The notes under the pieces were generated by a model. It had not been told where the DNA came from. It did not search any database and saw only the letters and a program-made list of their open reading frames with translations. A stretch of 16,142 nt of DNA from an uncultured Oscillospiraceae bacterium (GTDB lineage Bacteria > Bacillota > Clostridia > Oscillospirales > Ruminococcaceae): NCBI GenBank assembly GCA_902490585.1, contig CABUEI010000046.1, positions 1 through 16,142 on the forward strand, in the 5' to 3' direction. The translations under genes were made by a program, and so were the position numbers. Below, one piece after another: positions 1 to 6,835 of this stretch. Every line of letters begins with the position of its first letter. The first letter of the stretch is position 1.

Positions 1-254
1 ATGGAATTTACTCTTGCATTTGGTCCAAAACTGGAATTTAGTTTTTCATTTAAGTATTCTCTTTCCTCTACAGGTAGGAGATGAATTGCAAAAAAACAGG
101 AAAGAACGCTTGTTCTTCAACGCGATTCATGGTATAACAAAAACAGTCGACAAGATAAAAGATCAAAAAAGAACTGTTTTTATGAAAAAAGAGATTGAGA
201 TGGAAAAGGCAGGATTTTTCAAAAAAATGAAAAAAGGCTGGCAAGGGAACAGCG

Positions 255-418
255 TAAACTGTCCGTATCCGGACAATAAGTAAGAAAATACGCCCGTGTC
301 CGGGCAAAAAAAATCGCGGGACACGCGAGGATAGCTTGTAGATACTTGGCTCAGTAGAGTCATTGAGCAAGAAGCCCCCACTTCAAAATCTGGGATTTAA
401 GTGATGGGAGCATGTCAC
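255..418 (+). ncRNA. Possible omegaRNA-like right end of a decayed IS200/IS605 (TnpB) element
   Basis: Three compact hairpins follow each other: 260-265/270-275, 292-296/301-305 and 314-318/324-328. After them comes a stretch containing GTCATTGAGCAAGAAGCCCCC (its core GAGCAAGAAGCCCC at 365-378). A nested stem follows (CACTT/AAGTG enclosing AAATC/GATTT, 380-403), and the stretch ends GGGAGCATGTCAC near 418. The GAAGCCCC...stem...GGGAG...TCAC layout resembles the 3' end of TnpB-type elements from memory of the family, where it forms the guide RNA scaffold. No tnpB or tnpA coding sequence is present. The assignment is an inference; an unrelated structured RNA or a repeat is possible. Confidence 0.35.
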
Positions 419-433
419 TATGAAATGTGAGAT

Positions 434-470
434 AGAGCGTATGGAAATTAACTATACGTTCTATTCTTTT
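434..470 (+). terminator. Intrinsic terminator after the omegaRNA-like region
   Basis: A 9-bp stem (434-442 with 454-462, one G-U pair) is followed by a T-rich run ATTCTTTTTGCC and then more Ts. It lies just downstream of the structured 255-418 region and could end a transcript coming from it. Confidence 0.5.
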
Positions 471-549
471 TGCCTTTTTTGAAAAAAGTGATTAAAAAAC
501 TATTGACATTTTGTTACTGGAGGAGCGCAAAGATTCCTTCTGATACAAG

Positions 550-604
550 CAAGTTCCCACCCCCTGCTTATTGCTTTTCGCAATTAAAGCAGGGGACTTA
601 CTTG
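550..604. repeat. Large imperfect stem-loop
   Basis: The outer arms are CAAGT (550-554) and ACTTG (600-604). The inner arms are CCCCTGCTT (561-569) and AAGCAGGGG (587-595), then ATTGC (570-574) and GCAAT (580-584) around a small loop. There is no T-run, so it is not a standard terminator on the plus strand. Read on the minus strand it again has the layout AAGT-CCCC-stem-GGGG-TGGGAAC, so it may be a second insertion-element end. That is a guess. Confidence 0.5.
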
Positions 605-644
605 ACTTCGGCTAAAAAGATGGAATATAGTATATTGTCGCACA

Positions 645-673
645 TTGACACTTTACCATGATAAGGTTAAAAT
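645..673 (+). promoter_or_regulatory. Promoter for the aminotransferase-kinase operon
   Basis: A perfect -35 TTGACA (645-650) is separated by exactly 17 bases from TAAAAT (668-673). It lies about 100 bases before the aminotransferase start, on the right strand, with no terminator between. Confidence 0.65.
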
Positions 674-771
674 AAAGATAAATTATGCACTGCAAGAGAA
701 ATTGGACAGTTGCAATATTATTCTGAATTTCGGTGGTTTGCCGGGATTATTTGAACAGGAGCGAATGTGTT

Positions 772-1959
772 ATGATAGCAGAAAAAATGAAACCTTATGT
801 AAAAAATAATTCAGCCATCCGTATGATGTTTGAGGAGGGAAATCGTCTCAGAGCCATTTACGGTGCGGATAAAGTTTATGATTTTAGTCTTGGGAATCCG
901 AGCGTTCCGGCACCGGAGTGTGTGAAGGAGGCTATTATTGATCTGGTGAACGAAGTGGAGCCGACAGTGCTTCATGGTTATATGAGTAATGCGGGATTTG
1001 AGGATGTGCGCCAGACGATCGCAGAATCTTTGAACCGCCGCTTTGGAACTAAATTTGCGGCAAAGAATCTGATTATGACAGTTGGGGCAGCCAGTGGTCT
1101 GAATGTGATTTTCAAGACAATCCTGAATCCAGAGGAAGAAGTGATTGTTTTTGCACCATACTTTTTGGAATACGGTGCATATGTGCGTAATTTTGATGGC
1201 AAGCTTGTGGAAATCTCTCCGGATACTACCACATTCCAGCCGAATCTTGAGGAGTTTGAGCAGAAGATTACGGCAAAGACAAGGGCAGTGATCGTAAATA
1301 CACCTCACAACCCCACTGGTGTTGTATATTCCGAAGAAACCATTAAGAAGCTGGCAGCAATTCTTGAGAAAAAACAGAAGGAATTTGGCAGTGTAATTTA
1401 TCTGATCTCTGACGAGCCATACAGAGAGCTGGCTTATGATGGTGTAGAAGTTCCGTATCTGACAAAATATTACGACAATACTATTGTTGGTTATTCTTAC
1501 AGCAAATCCCTGTCCCTTCCGGGAGAGCGTATCGGTTATCTGGTAATTCCGGATGAAGCAGATGGCAGTGAAGAACTTATCACTGCTACGGCTATTGCCA
1601 ACCGTACTATCGGATGTGTCAACGCCCCATCCCTGATGCAGAAGGTGATTGCCAAATGTGTAGATGCAGAAGTGGATGTAGCTGCATATGATAAGAACCG
1701 TCTGGCGTTATACAATGGACTGAAAGAATGCGGATTCGAGTGTATCAAACCTCAGGGTGCATTCTACCTCTTTGTGAAATCACCGGTAGCAGATGAAAAA
1801 GCGTTCTGCGAAGCTGGAAAGAAATATAATATTCTCATGGTTCCGGGAAGTTCTTTCGCCTGCCCAGGTTATGTGAGACTGGCTTATTGTGTATCTTATG
1901 ATACGATTATTAATTCTCTGCCGGAGTTTAAGAAACTGGCAGAAGAGTTTGGACTGTGA
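772..1959 (+). CDS. Class I/II pyridoxal-phosphate aminotransferase
   Basis: The 395-residue protein is a fold-type I PLP enzyme of the aspartate aminotransferase superfamily, expected to be cytoplasmic and to move an amino group between an amino acid and a 2-oxo acid. Visible hallmarks are NTPHNPTG (residues 176-183, with cofactor-contacting N180), SDEPY (D214, which pairs with the pyridine nitrogen), the Schiff-base lysine K245 in SYSKSLSLPGERIGY, and a substrate-carboxylate arginine near 369 (GYVRLAY). The start at 772 is preferred over the upstream GTG at 733 because AGGAG lies at 757-761 and family members begin near this point. The gene overlaps the following sugar kinase by 4 nt, so the two are co-translated. 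The substrate cannot be read from the sequence; annotation as aspartate aminotransferase would be a guess. Confidence 0.93.
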   Translation: MIAEKMKPYVKNNSAIRMMFEEGNRLRAIYGADKVYDFSLGNPSVPAPECVKEAIIDLVNEVEPTVLHGYMSNAGFEDVRQTIAESLNRRFGTKFAAKNLIMTVGAASGLNVIFKTILNPEEEVIVFAPYFLEYGAYVRNFDGKLVEISPDTTTFQPNLEEFEQKITAKTRAVIVNTPHNPTGVVYSEETIKKLAAILEKKQKEFGSVIYLISDEPYRELAYDGVEVPYLTKYYDNTIVGYSYSKSLSLPGERIGYLVIPDEADGSEELITATAIANRTIGCVNAPSLMQKVIAKCVDAEVDVAAYDKNRLALYNGLKECGFECIKPQGAFYLFVKSPVADEKAFCEAGKKYNILMVPGSSFACPGYVRLAYCVSYDTIINSLPEFKKLAEEFGL

Positions 1960-3284
1960 AAACGGCGGGGATTGACATTGGGACAACAACGATAAGTGGT
2001 GTTGTTCTGAAAAAAGGAGAAAACGGACAGGCAAAGATTCTGGAGGCAAAAACTGTAGAGAACGGCTGCTTTGTTGAAACAGGAAATGACTGGGAAAGAA
2101 TTCAGTATGCAAAAGAAATTGTAAAAAAAGCAGTGAATCTGCTGGATTATTTTCTGGAGAAGTATCCGGATGTTGAGCGGATTGGGCTCACAGGGCAGAT
2201 GCATGGAATTGTCTATGTTGACAAAGAGGGAAATTGTGTCAGTCCGTTATATACATGGCAGGATGCCAGAGGAAATATCTGCGATGGAGATCAGATTCCT
2301 TTAACAGAAGAAATCCGGGAAAGATGTAAAATCCATGCTGCTTCAGGGTATGGGCTTGTCACACATATTTATAATATCAGGCATAATTTGGTTCCGGATT
2401 CGGCTTTGAGTTTCTGTACGATCATGGATTATTTTGGAATGCATTTGACAGGGCGTAAAAAACCATTGGTACATGTGAGCAATGCGGCAGGTTTGGGATT
2501 CTTTGACAGCCGTAAGATGTGCTTTGAAAAAGAAAAATTGGCTGAAATGGGAGTGGACGTAAACTGGCTGCCGGATGTCTGTACGGAAATAGAAAAACTG
2601 GGTACATACAGAGGACGGATAGTTACAACTGCAATCGGAGATAACCAGGCAAGCTTCCTCGGAGCAGCAGGTGATGAGGAGAATACATTACTGGTCAATA
2701 TGGGAACCGGCGGACAGATTTCTGTTCTTTCCAGTCAGTATTTTGCAGGAGATGGAATTGAGGCAAGACCTTTCCTGAATGGGAAGTATCTGCTTGCAGG
2801 AGCATCTCTGTGTGGCGGCAAGGCATATGCGCTTCTGGAACAGTTTTTCCGAAAAATTGTAAAAGAAGCGACAGGGCAGGATCAGCCATTATACAAAGTA
2901 ATGGAAAAGATGGCAAGAACAGGGAAAGATTTGAATAGTGAAAGATCTGAAAGTCGAAAGATTAAAGTGGAAACAACATTTGACGGTACGCGGGTAGAGC
3001 CGGAAAAAAGCGGCAGTATTACTCAGATGTGTTCCGAAAACTTTACGCCTGAAGATTTCTGCTATGGTGTTCTGAAGGGAATGAGCACAGAATTATATCA
3101 GATGTATATGACTATTCAGAAAGGAACCGGCATAAAGATCAGGCGCATGATTGGTTCCGGGAATGGACTGAGAAGAAATCCGGTACTGTGTGAAATTATT
3201 GAAGATATGTTCAAGGCCGAACTTGTTCTTGCAGAATGTGAAGAGGAAGCTGCGACAGGAGCGGCAATGAGCAGTAGTATGTAG
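1956..3284 (+). CDS. FGGY-family carbohydrate kinase (sedoheptulokinase/xylulokinase-like)
   Basis: This 442-residue protein has the two-lobed FGGY kinase architecture and should phosphorylate a sugar or polyol with ATP in the cytoplasm. Seen in the sequence are the N-terminal phosphate-binding strand GIDIGTTTISGVVL, the substrate-side motif GLTGQMHGIVYVD, a catalytic aspartate D229 in IGDNQASFLGA, the second phosphate motif NMGTGGQISV, and the C-terminal GSGNGLRRNP...AATGAA segment. The GLTGQMHG/TWQDARG wording is closest to sedoheptulokinase-type members known to me, but the substrate is not certain. The start is GTG at 1956, inside the stop of the aminotransferase (GTGA overlap), so translation is probably coupled. 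The C-terminus ends shortly after AATGAA, slightly shorter than many relatives but with no sign of a frameshift. Terminator at 3373. Confidence 0.88.
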   Translation: MKTAGIDIGTTTISGVVLKKGENGQAKILEAKTVENGCFVETGNDWERIQYAKEIVKKAVNLLDYFLEKYPDVERIGLTGQMHGIVYVDKEGNCVSPLYTWQDARGNICDGDQIPLTEEIRERCKIHAASGYGLVTHIYNIRHNLVPDSALSFCTIMDYFGMHLTGRKKPLVHVSNAAGLGFFDSRKMCFEKEKLAEMGVDVNWLPDVCTEIEKLGTYRGRIVTTAIGDNQASFLGAAGDEENTLLVNMGTGGQISVLSSQYFAGDGIEARPFLNGKYLLAGASLCGGKAYALLEQFFRKIVKEATGQDQPLYKVMEKMARTGKDLNSERSESRKIKVETTFDGTRVEPEKSGSITQMCSENFTPEDFCYGVLKGMSTELYQMYMTIQKGTGIKIRRMIGSGNGLRRNPVLCEIIEDMFKAELVLAECEEEAATGAAMSSSM

Positions 3285-3372
3285 AACTATAGCAACTCCC
3301 CCAGATAATAAAATGAAGCAGTGAAGTGGATTGTGAATAACCAATTGATTTTAATACTGGAATTTGAGGAAA

Positions 3373-3405
3373 GGGGCTGTCCTGAAAATAGACAGCTCCT
3401 TCTTT
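3373..3405 (+). terminator. Intrinsic terminator of the aminotransferase-kinase operon
   Basis: A 9-bp stem GGGGCTGTC (3373-3381) pairs with GACAGCTCC (3391-3399, one G-U) and is followed by TTCTTT. It sits about 90 bases after the kinase stop. Confidence 0.7.
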
Positions 3406-3557
3406 ACTGTCCGATTTATTGTATGTTATTTTTCGACATGTTCTGATATATTTTGGAGCATGCCGGAAAATTTTATGAAAACTGCAAAAAAATTCAGGAA
3501 AAAAAAGACAGTATTTTAAACGCTATAGAAAAAATGTAATTTTTGAAAAAACAATTA

Positions 3558-3586
3558 TTGTAATAATCTCCCGAACGTGACATAAT
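3558..3586 (+). promoter_or_regulatory. Promoter for the Na+/phosphate cotransporter
   Basis: TTGTAA (3558-3563) lies 17 bases before CATAAT (3581-3586), each close to consensus. The predicted start near 3593 leaves a leader of about 115 bases, which contains the 3606-3645 inverted repeat. Confidence 0.5.
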
Positions 3587-3605
3587 AAGAATGGAAAAGT
3601 AAAGG

Positions 3606-3645
3606 GCAGGTTAAATTCTGATTAGAGACAGGTAAAATAACCTGC
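3606..3645 (+). promoter_or_regulatory. Inverted repeat in the leader of the phosphate transporter gene
   Basis: GCAGGTTA (3606-3613) and TAACCTGC (3638-3645) are exact 8-bp complements separated by 24 bases. They sit between the predicted transcription start and the ribosome binding site. It could be an operator or an RNA stem-loop; there is no T-run, so it is not a plain terminator. Confidence 0.4.
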
Positions 3646-3709
3646 TTACATTATGCGCCGATTTTCTGAGATGAGGTGGGAAATCAGGCAGACGACAAAG
3701 GAGAAAATA

Positions 3710-5518
3710 ATGGGAATTTTTTCAATGATATTGTCATTACTGAGCGGAGTAGCGTTATTCCTGTTCGGTATGTCATTGATGGGCGACGGCCTGAAAATGG
3801 TTGCCGGAAATAAGCTGGAAGCTTTCCTGTATCGAATGACAAACACACCGCTGAAGGGAGTTGCTCTGGGTACTGGTGTTACCAGCGTGATTCAGTCTTC
3901 TTCTGCCACAACCGTTATGGTCATTGGTTTTGTTAACTCAGGTATGATGAAACTGAAACAGGCCATCGGTATTATCATGGGAGCCAACATCGGAACCAGT
4001 ATTACCGGATGGATCCTCTGTCTTTCTTATATTGACGGAAAGAACGGAATTGCGAAGATTTTATCTACAGCAACAATTTCAGCAGTAGTAGCGATTATTG
4101 GTATTATCCTTCGCATGGCCTGTAAGCGTTCCGTGCATAAAAATATCGGTAATATCATGCTTGGTTTTGCAATCCTGATGACAGGTATGCAGACAATGAG
4201 CGGTGCTGTTTCACCACTGAAGGACAGCCCCACATTTACAAACATGCTGACAATGTTTTCCAACCCGCTGATAGGTATTCTGGTAGGTATTGCATTTACC
4301 GCAGTGCTGCAGAGTGCATCTGCCACAGTCGGTGTATTGCAGGCGTTATCTGTAACAGGTATCCTGACATTCTCCAGTGCATTCCCGATCGTTCTTGGTA
4401 TCGGTGTAGGTGCTGCCTGTCCGGTTCTGATTTCAGCAATCGGTGCGAATAAGAATGGTAAACGTACAGCACTTGTTTATCTGATCAATGACCTGTTTGG
4501 TCTTATCCTCTGGTCAGTGATCTTCTACACTGTAAATGCTGTTGTGCATTTCGGATTTATGGATATGATTATGTCACCGGTTGCAATTGCTTTACTGAAT
4601 ACTGTATTCCGTGTAGCAACAGTATGTGTTCTTTTCCCGTTCATACCGAAGATCGAGCAGCTGGTGTGCTGGCTTGTAAAAGACAGTGCAGAGGAACTGG
4701 AAGATGAAGCAGATTTTGATCTTCTGGAAGAACGTCTTCTGAATTATCCGGCACTTGCTATTGGACAGTGTCATCGTGCCATGAGCGGTATGGCAAGGAA
4801 GCTTCGCAAGAATGTCAACCGTGCCATGAACCTTCTGAATGAATATCAGCAGGATAAATTTGATAAGGTACAGAGAAAAGAGAACCTGATCGATAAATAC
4901 GAAAGCCGTCTTGGGGAATATCTGATGAAGCTCACAAAGCATGAGATGAACAGTGCCCAGACAAGGCAGGCATCCCTTTATCTTCATACCATCAATGACT
5001 TTGAGAGAATCGGTGACCATGCATCCTACATTGCCTATATGTCCAGTGAAATGCATGATAATCACACCAACTTCTCACAGGAAGCCTGGGATGAGCTAAA
5101 TGTAGTAATGGAAGCAGTCCGTGAGGAAATCAACCTTACCTGCCGTGCGTTCCTCAATGATGACAAAGAGATGGCACAGAGAGTTGCACCTCTTGGAATG
5201 ATTATCACATCCTTATGCAATGAGCTAAAGATGCATCATGTAGAGCGCCTGAGTAATGGCAATTGCGGACTGGAAGAGGGAACTGTATATACAGACATTC
5301 TCAACAGCTTCAACCGTATTGCAGCGCATTGTGCAAGTGCAATGGTAGCTCTCCTTAAGAGTGGAGACGAGAATCCGGATATGCATATCCATGATTCCAA
5401 GATTTACCCATCTGACAGCGTGGAATATTATACATACTTCAAGGAATATCGCCAAAAGTATGAAATCGTAAAGAACGAGGAACACATGCGAAGCATGGAA
5501 CCGGAAGAAGTAGAATAA
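3710..5518 (+). CDS. Na+/phosphate cotransporter with C-terminal PhoU-like domain
   Basis: The 602-residue membrane protein belongs to the Na/Pi cotransporter family (PF02690), which imports inorganic phosphate driven by sodium. About eight hydrophobic segments fill residues 1-320 and carry the family's inverted repeat with its two signature motifs: QSSSATT (62-68) and QSASAT (201-206). From about residue 345 the protein is soluble, helical and charged, matching a PhoU-like domain (DFERIGDHASYIAYMS is typical) that in relatives links transport to phosphate status. The start at 3710 is chosen over the ATG at 3653 because AAGGAG (3698-3703) is six bases upstream and the first membrane segment begins there. 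It is monocistronic, with its own promoter and terminator. Phosphate as substrate is inferred from the family. Confidence 0.93.
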   Translation: MGIFSMILSLLSGVALFLFGMSLMGDGLKMVAGNKLEAFLYRMTNTPLKGVALGTGVTSVIQSSSATTVMVIGFVNSGMMKLKQAIGIIMGANIGTSITGWILCLSYIDGKNGIAKILSTATISAVVAIIGIILRMACKRSVHKNIGNIMLGFAILMTGMQTMSGAVSPLKDSPTFTNMLTMFSNPLIGILVGIAFTAVLQSASATVGVLQALSVTGILTFSSAFPIVLGIGVGAACPVLISAIGANKNGKRTALVYLINDLFGLILWSVIFYTVNAVVHFGFMDMIMSPVAIALLNTVFRVATVCVLFPFIPKIEQLVCWLVKDSAEELEDEADFDLLEERLLNYPALAIGQCHRAMSGMARKLRKNVNRAMNLLNEYQQDKFDKVQRKENLIDKYESRLGEYLMKLTKHEMNSAQTRQASLYLHTINDFERIGDHASYIAYMSSEMHDNHTNFSQEAWDELNVVMEAVREEINLTCRAFLNDDKEMAQRVAPLGMIITSLCNELKMHHVERLSNGNCGLEEGTVYTDILNSFNRIAAHCASAMVALLKSGDENPDMHIHDSKIYPSDSVEYYTYFKEYRQKYEIVKNEEHMRSMEPEEVE

Positions 5519-5559
5519 TACTTTTATACTACAAAGCAATAAATATATATGATATAATG

Positions 5560-5597
5560 ACAGCAGATGATCTGGAAACAGATGTCTGCTGTTTTTT
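5560..5597 (+). terminator. Intrinsic terminator of the Na+/phosphate cotransporter
   Basis: Exact 8-bp arms ACAGCAGA (5560-5567) and TCTGCTGT (5585-5592) enclose an inner ATCTG-gaaa-CAGAT hairpin and run directly into TTTTTT. Confidence 0.8.
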
Positions 5598-5722
5598 CGT
5601 TATATTCACTGGGTATGCAGATTGTGGGAAGGATTTTTCGAACACGTTCTGGAGTGTGTGGCTGAGGAGATAGCAGGAAGAATCATTTTTGTAAAAACAA
5701 CACCCCAAAGGAGGAAGCAATT

Positions 5723-5977
5723 ATGTTATTCGACAGCAGAACAGTTTATCTCGGTGCATCCAGGGACAAATATGAGCAGTATTGTAAAGCCTTAGATTCA
5801 GAGAAAATCAAATACAAAACAAAGAGAGTTAACCACGAAGAAAAAATGATAGCCCCGGGCAGGGGAACTGCCCGCAGCATGGGTGGGAACTTCGGAACAG
5901 ATAAAACATTGTATGAAATCCTGGTCGGAGAGAAAGATTACGACAATGCAATGGGGATTCTGACAGCACTGAAGTAG
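5723..5977 (+). CDS. Small conserved-looking hypothetical protein (84 aa)
   Basis: The 84-residue soluble protein has an excellent ribosome binding site (AAAGGAGG at 5707-5714) and codon use like its left neighbours, so it is very likely expressed. No signal peptide or membrane segment is visible. The order of features is a short strand-like start (MLFDSRTVYLGAS), a charged helix rich in Tyr, Lys and Glu (KYEQYCKALDSEKIKYKTKRVN), a glycine/arginine-rich loop (PGRGTARSMGGNFG, residues about 45-58) and a final helix (YEILVGEKDYDNAMGILTALK). The layout recalls small DUF2007-type 'putative signal transducing' proteins, but I cannot assign it firmly. The gene stands alone on the plus strand. Confidence 0.75.
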   Translation: MLFDSRTVYLGASRDKYEQYCKALDSEKIKYKTKRVNHEEKMIAPGRGTARSMGGNFGTDKTLYEILVGEKDYDNAMGILTALK

Positions 5978-6090
5978 ACTTTACAAAGTATAAATGCCAA
6001 TTCTACCAGCAGTAGGGTGACTTTCCCCATGGTCTATGACATAATCAAAGTAACAAAAGTACAAGAAAGACGTACAAGGGAGAGCATACT

Positions 6091-6231
6091 ATGGTAGACA
6101 CACAGAAAGTTGGCGTATTCATTGCACAGTGCCGCAAAGAACATAACTGGACACAAAAAGAGCTGGGCGAGAAGCTGGGAGTCACAGATAAGGCAGTTTC
6201 TAAGTGGGAAAATGGGGGTTCGCTTAGATAA
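6091..6231 (+). pseudogene. N-terminal stub of an XRE-family regulator, cut at the left junction
   Basis: Codons 1-42 encode a clean helix-turn-helix: VGVFIAQCRKEHNWTQKELGEKLGVTDKAVSKWENG, the standard XRE DNA-binding domain. Normally it continues (SKWERGxxxPD...) into a longer regulator. Here the frame turns to GSLR and stops at 6229-6231. A good ribosome binding site (AAGGGAG just before 6083) and the start codon at 6091 are intact, so the gene was functional before truncation. The homology break lies near 6213-6221, which is taken as the left boundary of the mobile segment. Its missing half is not found elsewhere in the window; the other XRE fragment (9443-10153) is a different gene on the opposite strand. 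Confidence 0.8.
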
Positions 6232-6291
6232 AGATACCACACCAATCCCACGCTGACTTTTGCTCAACCGATACAGCCGGAGGGCTGGATA

Positions 6292-6345
6292 ACAAGAAAA
6301 GGCGGTATGCGCCCCGTGGAGGGGTAGCGTACCGCCTTTTCTTGT
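6292..6345. terminator. Strong bidirectional hairpin at the left end of the mobile segment
   Basis: Sixteen-base exact arms (6292-6307 with 6330-6345, core AAAAGGCGGTA/TACCGCCTTTT) enclose an inner CCCC-gtgga-GGGG stem. Either strand carries a T-stretch at the end of the stem, so it could stop transcription in both directions, insulating the element from the chromosome. Confidence 0.6.
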
Positions 6346-6353
6346 GGGGGTTT

Positions 6354-6379
6354 CCAAAGGGGGCAACGCCCCCATTTGG
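6354..6379. repeat. GC-rich hairpin
   Basis: CCAAA-GGGGGC (6354-6364) and GCCCCC-a-TTTGG (6368-6379) form an 11-bp stem with a one-base bulge and an AAC loop. It lies between the strong terminator hairpin and the oriT-like site. Confidence 0.55.
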
Positions 6380-6380
6380 C

Positions 6381-6416
6381 ACACGACTTTGCGAAGCAAA
6401 GTGTAGTGTGTTATAC
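6381..6416. other. Candidate origin of transfer (oriT-like hairpin plus conserved arm)
   Basis: A 7-bp exact stem ACTTTGC-gaa-GCAAAGT (6386-6392/6396-6402), extendable with a mismatch to the flanking ACAC/GTGT bases, is immediately followed by GTAGTGTGTTATAC (6403-6416). A hairpin beside a short conserved single-stranded arm is the usual layout of relaxase nick regions, and I recall very similar GTGTAGTGTGTTATAC sequences near relaxase genes of mobilizable elements in Firmicutes. No relaxase gene is in the window, so any transfer would need one supplied in trans. Confidence 0.35.
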
Positions 6417-6726
6417 GCTCTGTCGGCGTTGCCGTGAAAATGCCGTTGCCGCCGGGGAGGGCAAGGGCATTTGAAGCGGCAGGAAAACAGGGCTGTGCTT
6501 GCGTGGCGTGGAGCCGCAAGCGCAGGTCTGGACTCATCAGCAGACAGGGCGTATATGAAAGCCCCAGTTCCTCGTCCTACGCTCCAACTTGTGGACAAAG
6601 TGTCCCGAAGTTGTGGCCACACTCCCGGAAAAGTAGCAGGACAACGGGCAACCGTCAAGGCTGAAATGAACGGGTTTACACCCGGCCTTGACCTCCGCCC
6701 GCTGTCCCGCTGGATGGGTGGACAAG

Positions 6727-6755
6727 GCGGCCAATCCCTCAAAGTGCTTGGCCGC
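6727..6755 (+). terminator. Hairpin GCGGCCAA/TTGGCCGC, possible terminator
   Basis: Exact 8-bp arms at 6727-6734 and 6748-6755 are followed on the plus strand by the T-rich TCTCTTTCTGATTTT. It might terminate plus-strand transcription just before the convergent ANT(6) gene. Confidence 0.4.
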
Positions 6756-6802
6756 TCTCTTTCTGATTTTGAGGTATTCAGTTTTTCAAAATTGAATAAT
6801 CA

Positions 6803-6835
6803 AAATAAATTTTTTCGATTGAAAAAATTTTATTT
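6803..6835 (-). terminator. AT-rich terminator of the ANT(6) gene
   Basis: Arms at 6803-6816 and 6821-6835 (AAATAAATTTTTTC against GAAAAAATTTTATTT, one bulged base) form a long AT stem overlapping the end of the ANT(6) reading frame. Read on the minus strand it ends in a T-rich stretch. Confidence 0.45.

Larger units (their letters stand above)
1..771. other. Region without a convincing gene, upstream of the aminotransferase
   Basis: No reading frame here has both a good ribosome binding site and a recognisable protein. The stretch holds an imperfect 30-nt direct repeat near its left edge (3-10 and 33-40 share GGAATTTA; 17-20 and 47-50 share CATT), a run of small hairpins resembling an IS200/IS605 right end, a terminator, a second large stem-loop and a promoter. 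These are listed separately where they can be supported. The first 84 bases are also open in frame 1 (ending ...SSTGRR, stop), which could be the tail of a gene beginning outside the window, but nothing identifies it. Confidence 0.5.
3285..3709. other. Intergenic region between the kinase and the phosphate transporter
   Basis: It contains the kinase operon terminator, an AT-rich stretch with no recognisable content (about 3410-3555), and then the promoter, leader hairpin and ribosome binding site of the transporter. No small gene with a credible ribosome binding site was seen. Confidence 0.6.
6232..6829. mobile_element. GC-rich non-coding end of the mobile resistance segment
   Basis: About 600 bases of distinctly GC-rich DNA lack a convincing gene on either strand. 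Long open frames exist on the minus strand, but they overlap each other, cross strong hairpins and even run over the left junction. The stretch contains two strong hairpins (6292-6345 and 6354-6379), an oriT-like site (6381-6416), small dyads at 6593-6605 and 6613-6620 (GTGGCCAC), and a hairpin at 6727-6755. From memory, similar stretches flank resistance genes in mobilizable elements of gut Firmicutes. No relaxase or recombinase gene is in the window. Confidence 0.5.

Noticed and set aside
14..283. 89-codon plus-strand frame at the left edge
   Set aside because: It starts with TTG without a ribosome binding site, has low-complexity Lys/Phe-rich content, and its 3' part overlaps the hairpin cluster.
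811..1308. 165-codon minus-strand frame inside the aminotransferase
   Set aside because: It is antisense to a gene with clear catalytic motifs and resembles no protein.
6034..6742. Long minus-strand open frames (167 and 172 codons) across the GC-rich block
   Set aside because: They overlap each other in different frames, run through strong hairpins, and cross the left junction into the XRE stub. They lack ribosome binding sites, and long frames are expected by chance in GC-rich DNA.
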